Positions 3,315-5,731 of a stretch of DNA of 5,731 nt are shown piece by piece (position 1 is the first letter of the stretch; each line of letters begins with the position of its first letter). The position numbers and the translations under genes were made by a program. The notes below the pieces were generated by a model. That model had not been told where the DNA came from and did no database searches. It saw only the letters and a list, made by a program, of their open reading frames with translations. Origin of the DNA: Selenomonadaceae bacterium (GTDB lineage Bacteria; Bacillota; Negativicutes; Selenomonadales; Selenomonadaceae); NCBI GenBank assembly GCA_016280345.1, contig JAEEGN010000318.1, positions 1 to 5,731 on the forward strand, in the 5' to 3' direction.

Positions 3315-5731
3315 TCAGGAGCGGAAACGGTCCCAGCCGGAGCGCGGGCGCGGTTTCGCCGGCGGGGCGATGAACGGTGTCCCCGGCGTGACGGGCTTCT
3401 GTTCCGGCTCCGGCGCTTTCTCCAGCTCCGGCGCGGAGGGCGGGGTGGTCTCCTTCTCCTGCTGGAGCTTCGCCAGATAGTCCCCGAGCAGACCCTCTTT
3501 GAGCGGGGCCGGATTGCCACCCGGCGCCGCGGTGGGCGGAGTCTCGATGGGGGTGATCCTGATGTCGAGGTTGTCGCCGTTCTTGATGGGGTCGGTGAAT
3601 TTCGCCGATTTCCCGTTGACCAGGATGTCCACGGAAACGCGGCTGTCAGCCGCCGGCGGCTCGAAGCCCACGGCGGCCAGCGCGGTGGAGACGATGGTGG
3701 CGCGTCGCTCGGAGCGGTCGAAGTGGATCTTCGCCCCCTCGGCCAGCAGGGTGTTGGCGGTAGCGGGGCGGCCGTTCATCTCAATGCTGACGACGGCGGA
3801 GGGAATCTTCTCCTCGACGCCGTTGTAGAGGATGGTGATGCTCGTGTCCCGCTCCTCGAGGCTCAACACCTGGGCCAGCTTCGGTTCCTCATTGAGCAGG
3901 TACTCGATGCGGTCGCCCTCGTGGACCTCCGCCGACAGCGTGCTGGGCTCGTCGTTCAGCAGAATATCGGGCTTGGCGGCGTACTGGGCCTCGGAGCCGT
4001 TGAGCTGGTACCTGATCTTGCGGCCCGTCGGGGGGAACCCGGCGGCGGCCAGGGCCTCGCCCACGGAGCGAACGTCCTTCGAGGTGACGACGTCACCGTC
4101 CTGCAGAAGATAGTCCATGGCGACCGGCTTGTCGTTGACGAGGAACTGGGCCGGTATCTTCTTCTCGAAGCCGTTGACGAAAATCGTCGTCAGCGGCGGG
4201 TCTTCCACGATTTCCGCCAGGCGGATTTCAGGGTTCGTGCCGCTCTCCCCCGGCTCGATCTGGATATGGCTGCCGTCGCGGATGGGCATGTCGATGGTGG
4301 CGCTCTCCCCCTCCAGGGTGAGCCGCGCCAACGTCCCCATGGTGCCGGGGAAGAACTTCGTCTGCCCGTTGACGGTGACCTGCGTGCCGAGGCCCGGCTT
4401 GCCGTTGAACTTCTTGAGCTGGATGCCGGCGGAGAGCAGAGCGTCGGAAATGGTGAGGTCGCGGAAGTTGAACAGCCGGTATTCCTGGTCGTTGACATAG
4501 ACGGTCAGGAAGTGCAGCGTGTTCAGCGAGGCAATCTTCAATATGCCCAGCGGGGTGACGGCGTCCGGCAGGCGGAGCACGTCGGGCAGGCCGTTCACGC
4601 CGTCCACGATTTCGGGATGGCGCACCGCCACGCGGCCCGCAGGGAGCTTCAGTATCTTGGTGACGACCTCGGCCAGGTGGGGCGTGAGGCTGCCGCCGCC
4701 CACCAGCAGCACCGCCTGGGGCTCCTCGCCGTTCAGCTCGATGATCTGCCTGGCGATGGCGTCGGCCAGTTTCTCGATGTTCGGCATGATGGGCTCGATG
4801 ACCTGATCGGCGGCCATGTCGTAATGGGTGCCGAGGATGTCGTCAAAGGCGACGCTGTTGCCGCTGGTGGCTTCACGCTTGATCCGTTCGGCCACGTTGA
4901 AGTCCAGCAGGAACTTCTGGGAAATGGCCTCAGTGATCTCGTCGCCGGCCATGGGAACCATGCCGTAGGCGATGACGGAACCGTTCTTGGTGATGGCGAC
5001 GTCGGAAGTGCCGGCGCCGATGTCGACGAGCACCAGGTTCAGATGGCGCATCGTCGGCGGAATCAGCACGTTGATGGCGGCAATCGGCTCCAGGGTGATG
5101 GCCTGCATGGCGAGGTCCGACGCCTGGAGCGCCGAGTCCATGGAGTCGATGACCTGCCGGGGCAGGAAGGTGGCGATGACCGTCGCCTGGGCCTGGCGGC
5201 CGCGCTGGCCGACAAGGCTCTTCAGGCGGTTGCCGTCGAGAATATATTTGATGGTGCTGTAGCCGACGCAATAATAGCGGGAGGGGTCGCCGATATCCGT
5301 GGAGGAGGCCAGCTTCGCCTGGGCCGCCTGGACGCCGGCGAAGTCGAGCCGTCGCTCCTGCTCCTCGGTGATGGTGGTGCCGAATTCCATCTCGGCGTCG
5401 CAGGTCTCGGTATAGAGCGCGCGGCCGGCGGCGGCCACGGCCACCTTGTCCAGCGGGCCTGCCGACGCCTCCAGCGCCGCCTTGACCTCGCGGATGACAG
5501 CCGCCACCTGCGGCACGTCGTGAATCTGGCCGTCCAGCATGGCGCGGGTCTTATGCTCCCGCCGGGTGGTATCGAGAATGGTCAGGCTGCCGTCCGCCTC
5601 CACCGCGGCCACGATGCCGATGACGCTGCGGGTGCCGACGTCAAGCGCGAAAATGCGCTCCTTCGTCGCCGCTTCGGCGGCGGATATCGGCGACGGGGCC
5701 GGCTTCGCCGCCGGGGCGGCCGGCGCGGGCG
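3315..5731 (-). CDS. FtsA/PilM-type actin-like ATPase with repeat-bearing C-terminal half, 5' end missing
   Basis: The frame stays open to the right edge, so the true start is outside the window; 804 codons are visible. Residue numbers count from the GTG at 5612, which is internal. Upstream of it lie an Ala/Pro-rich linker (5658-5729) and the phosphate-1 loop FALDVGTRSV (5622-5651). Then come an SHS2/1C-like segment (28-70, DGQIHDVPQVAAVI), GYSTIKYILDG (117-127), phosphate-2 VDIGAGTSDVAI (196-207) and the adenosine motif VLLVGGGSLTPHL (301-313). This is the FtsA/PilM branch of the actin-like ATPases, known for membrane-linked scaffolds in division or type IV pilus assembly. Residues ~366-688 are repeated beta-rich modules, 691-757 a Pro-rich stretch, and the end is basic (RPRSGWDRFRS). 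Canonical FtsA is only ~400-450 residues and ends in a membrane-binding amphipathic helix; none is visible here. The ATPase family is secure. The cellular role is not, so I give no symbol. Confidence 0.88.
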   Translation of the reverse strand, partial: PAPAAPAAKPAPSPISAAEAATKERIFALDVGTRSVIGIVAAVEADGSLTILDTTRREHKTRAMLDGQIHDVPQVAAVIREVKAALEASAGPLDKVAVAAAGRALYTETCDAEMEFGTTITEEQERRLDFAGVQAAQAKLASSTDIGDPSRYYCVGYSTIKYILDGNRLKSLVGQRGRQAQATVIATFLPRQVIDSMDSALQASDLAMQAITLEPIAAINVLIPPTMRHLNLVLVDIGAGTSDVAITKNGSVIAYGMVPMAGDEITEAISQKFLLDFNVAERIKREATSGNSVAFDDILGTHYDMAADQVIEPIMPNIEKLADAIARQIIELNGEEPQAVLLVGGGSLTPHLAEVVTKILKLPAGRVAVRHPEIVDGVNGLPDVLRLPDAVTPLGILKIASLNTLHFLTVYVNDQEYRLFNFRDLTISDALLSAGIQLKKFNGKPGLGTQVTVNGQTKFFPGTMGTLARLTLEGESATIDMPIRDGSHIQIEPGESGTNPEIRLAEIVEDPPLTTIFVNGFEKKIPAQFLVNDKPVAMDYLLQDGDVVTSKDVRSVGEALAAAGFPPTGRKIRYQLNGSEAQYAAKPDILLNDEPSTLSAEVHEGDRIEYLLNEEPKLAQVLSLEERDTSITILYNGVEEKIPSAVVSIEMNGRPATANTLLAEGAKIHFDRSERRATIVSTALAAVGFEPPAADSRVSVDILVNGKSAKFTDPIKNGDNLDIRITPIETPPTAAPGGNPAPLKEGLLGDYLAKLQQEKETTPPSAPELEKAPEPEQKPVTPGTPFIAPPAKPRPRSGWDRFRS
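3555..3842 (-). repeat. C-terminal protein repeat unit 3
   Basis: This encodes residues 591-686 of the FtsA-like protein (numbered from the GTG at 5612). The order is ILYNGVEEKIPS, MNGRPATANTLLAEGA, then the helix STALAAVGF, then VDILVNG and a closing IKNGDNLDIRI. It lines up motif by motif with unit 2 (3897-4187). Confidence 0.7.
3897..4187 (-). repeat. C-terminal protein repeat unit 2
   Basis: This encodes residues 476-572 of the FtsA-like protein. The order is IFVNGFEKKIPA, VNDKPVAMDYLLQDGD, then the helix VGEALAAAGF, then YQLNG, LLNDEPS and a closing VHEGDRIEYL. NG-x-E-(K/E)-KIP, (N)-x-(K/R)-P-x-A, LAA-x-GF and the late (L/V)NG are shared with unit 3. Confidence 0.7.
4248..4511 (-). repeat. 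C-terminal protein repeat unit 1 (divergent)
   Basis: This encodes residues 368-455 of the FtsA-like protein, just after the ATPase. VYVNDQEYRL, a helix TISDALLSAGI, then VTVNGQTKF, LTLEGESATI and a closing IRDGSHIQI follow the same order as units 2 and 3. It lacks the first ND-x-P/DGD half-module seen in them. Membership is judged by motif order only. Confidence 0.5.

Noticed and set aside
3499..5262. Several rightward open frames antisense to the FtsA-like gene
   Set aside because: They are shadows of a GC-rich coding strand; the opposite frame carries clear ATPase motifs throughout.
1..5731. CRISPR array, insertion sequence, attachment site or phage gene
   Set aside because: No regularly spaced repeats, transposase or integrase motifs, or terminal repeats were found; the tRNA 3' end shows no duplicated fragment in the window.

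Overview
The window is GC-rich bacterial chromosome with ordinary housekeeping-type content. It carries two rightward genes (the 3' part of a glutamate dehydrogenase gene and a complete BMP-family solute-binding protein gene), then about 0.5 kb without a gene. After that come three leftward units: a tRNA-Gly gene, a 72-codon small gene, and a large FtsA/PilM-type ATPase gene that runs off the right edge. Near-consensus sigma-70 promoters with 17-nt spacing, a GAGGAGG ribosome binding site, GC-rich rho-independent terminators, an encoded CCA on the tRNA and a possible Cse60-like protein suggest a Firmicutes-type organism. A high-GC, outer-membraned clade such as the Negativicutes would fit, but this is inference and no marker gene settles it.

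Layout. 1-835 is gdhA without its first ~170 codons, closed by a hairpin terminator. 1026-1054 is a strong extended -10 promoter for the BMP-family gene at 1134-2255, which stands alone between its promoter and a terminator at 2278-2315. 2316-2785 has no convincing protein gene. Its left part (2319-2442) contains nested inverted repeats that fold into a rod, with a leftward promoter-like sequence just outside; this is a candidate small RNA. 2786-2903 (minus strand) is a tRNA-Gly(CCC) with its terminator, and its own promoter lies at 2920-2948. 2950-3168 (minus) is the small gene, driven by a TTGAAA-N17-TATAAT promoter. 3315-5731 (minus) is the FtsA-like gene: an Ala/Pro-rich N-terminal linker, an actin-like ATPase with an SHS2 (1C) subdomain, about 320 residues of repeated beta-rich modules, and a Pro-rich basic tail.

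How the genes relate. Nothing ties them into one pathway. GdhA links ammonia and 2-oxoglutarate to glutamate. The BMP protein probably binds a nucleoside or similar solute outside the cytoplasmic membrane, but no ABC permease or ATPase genes are visible next to it. The small gene and the tRNA lie in the same direction with no terminator between them, so read-through is possible. The most unusual items are the repeat-bearing C-terminal half of the FtsA-like protein, the non-canonical T-arm and anticodon-stem bases of the tRNA, and the structured intergenic segment.
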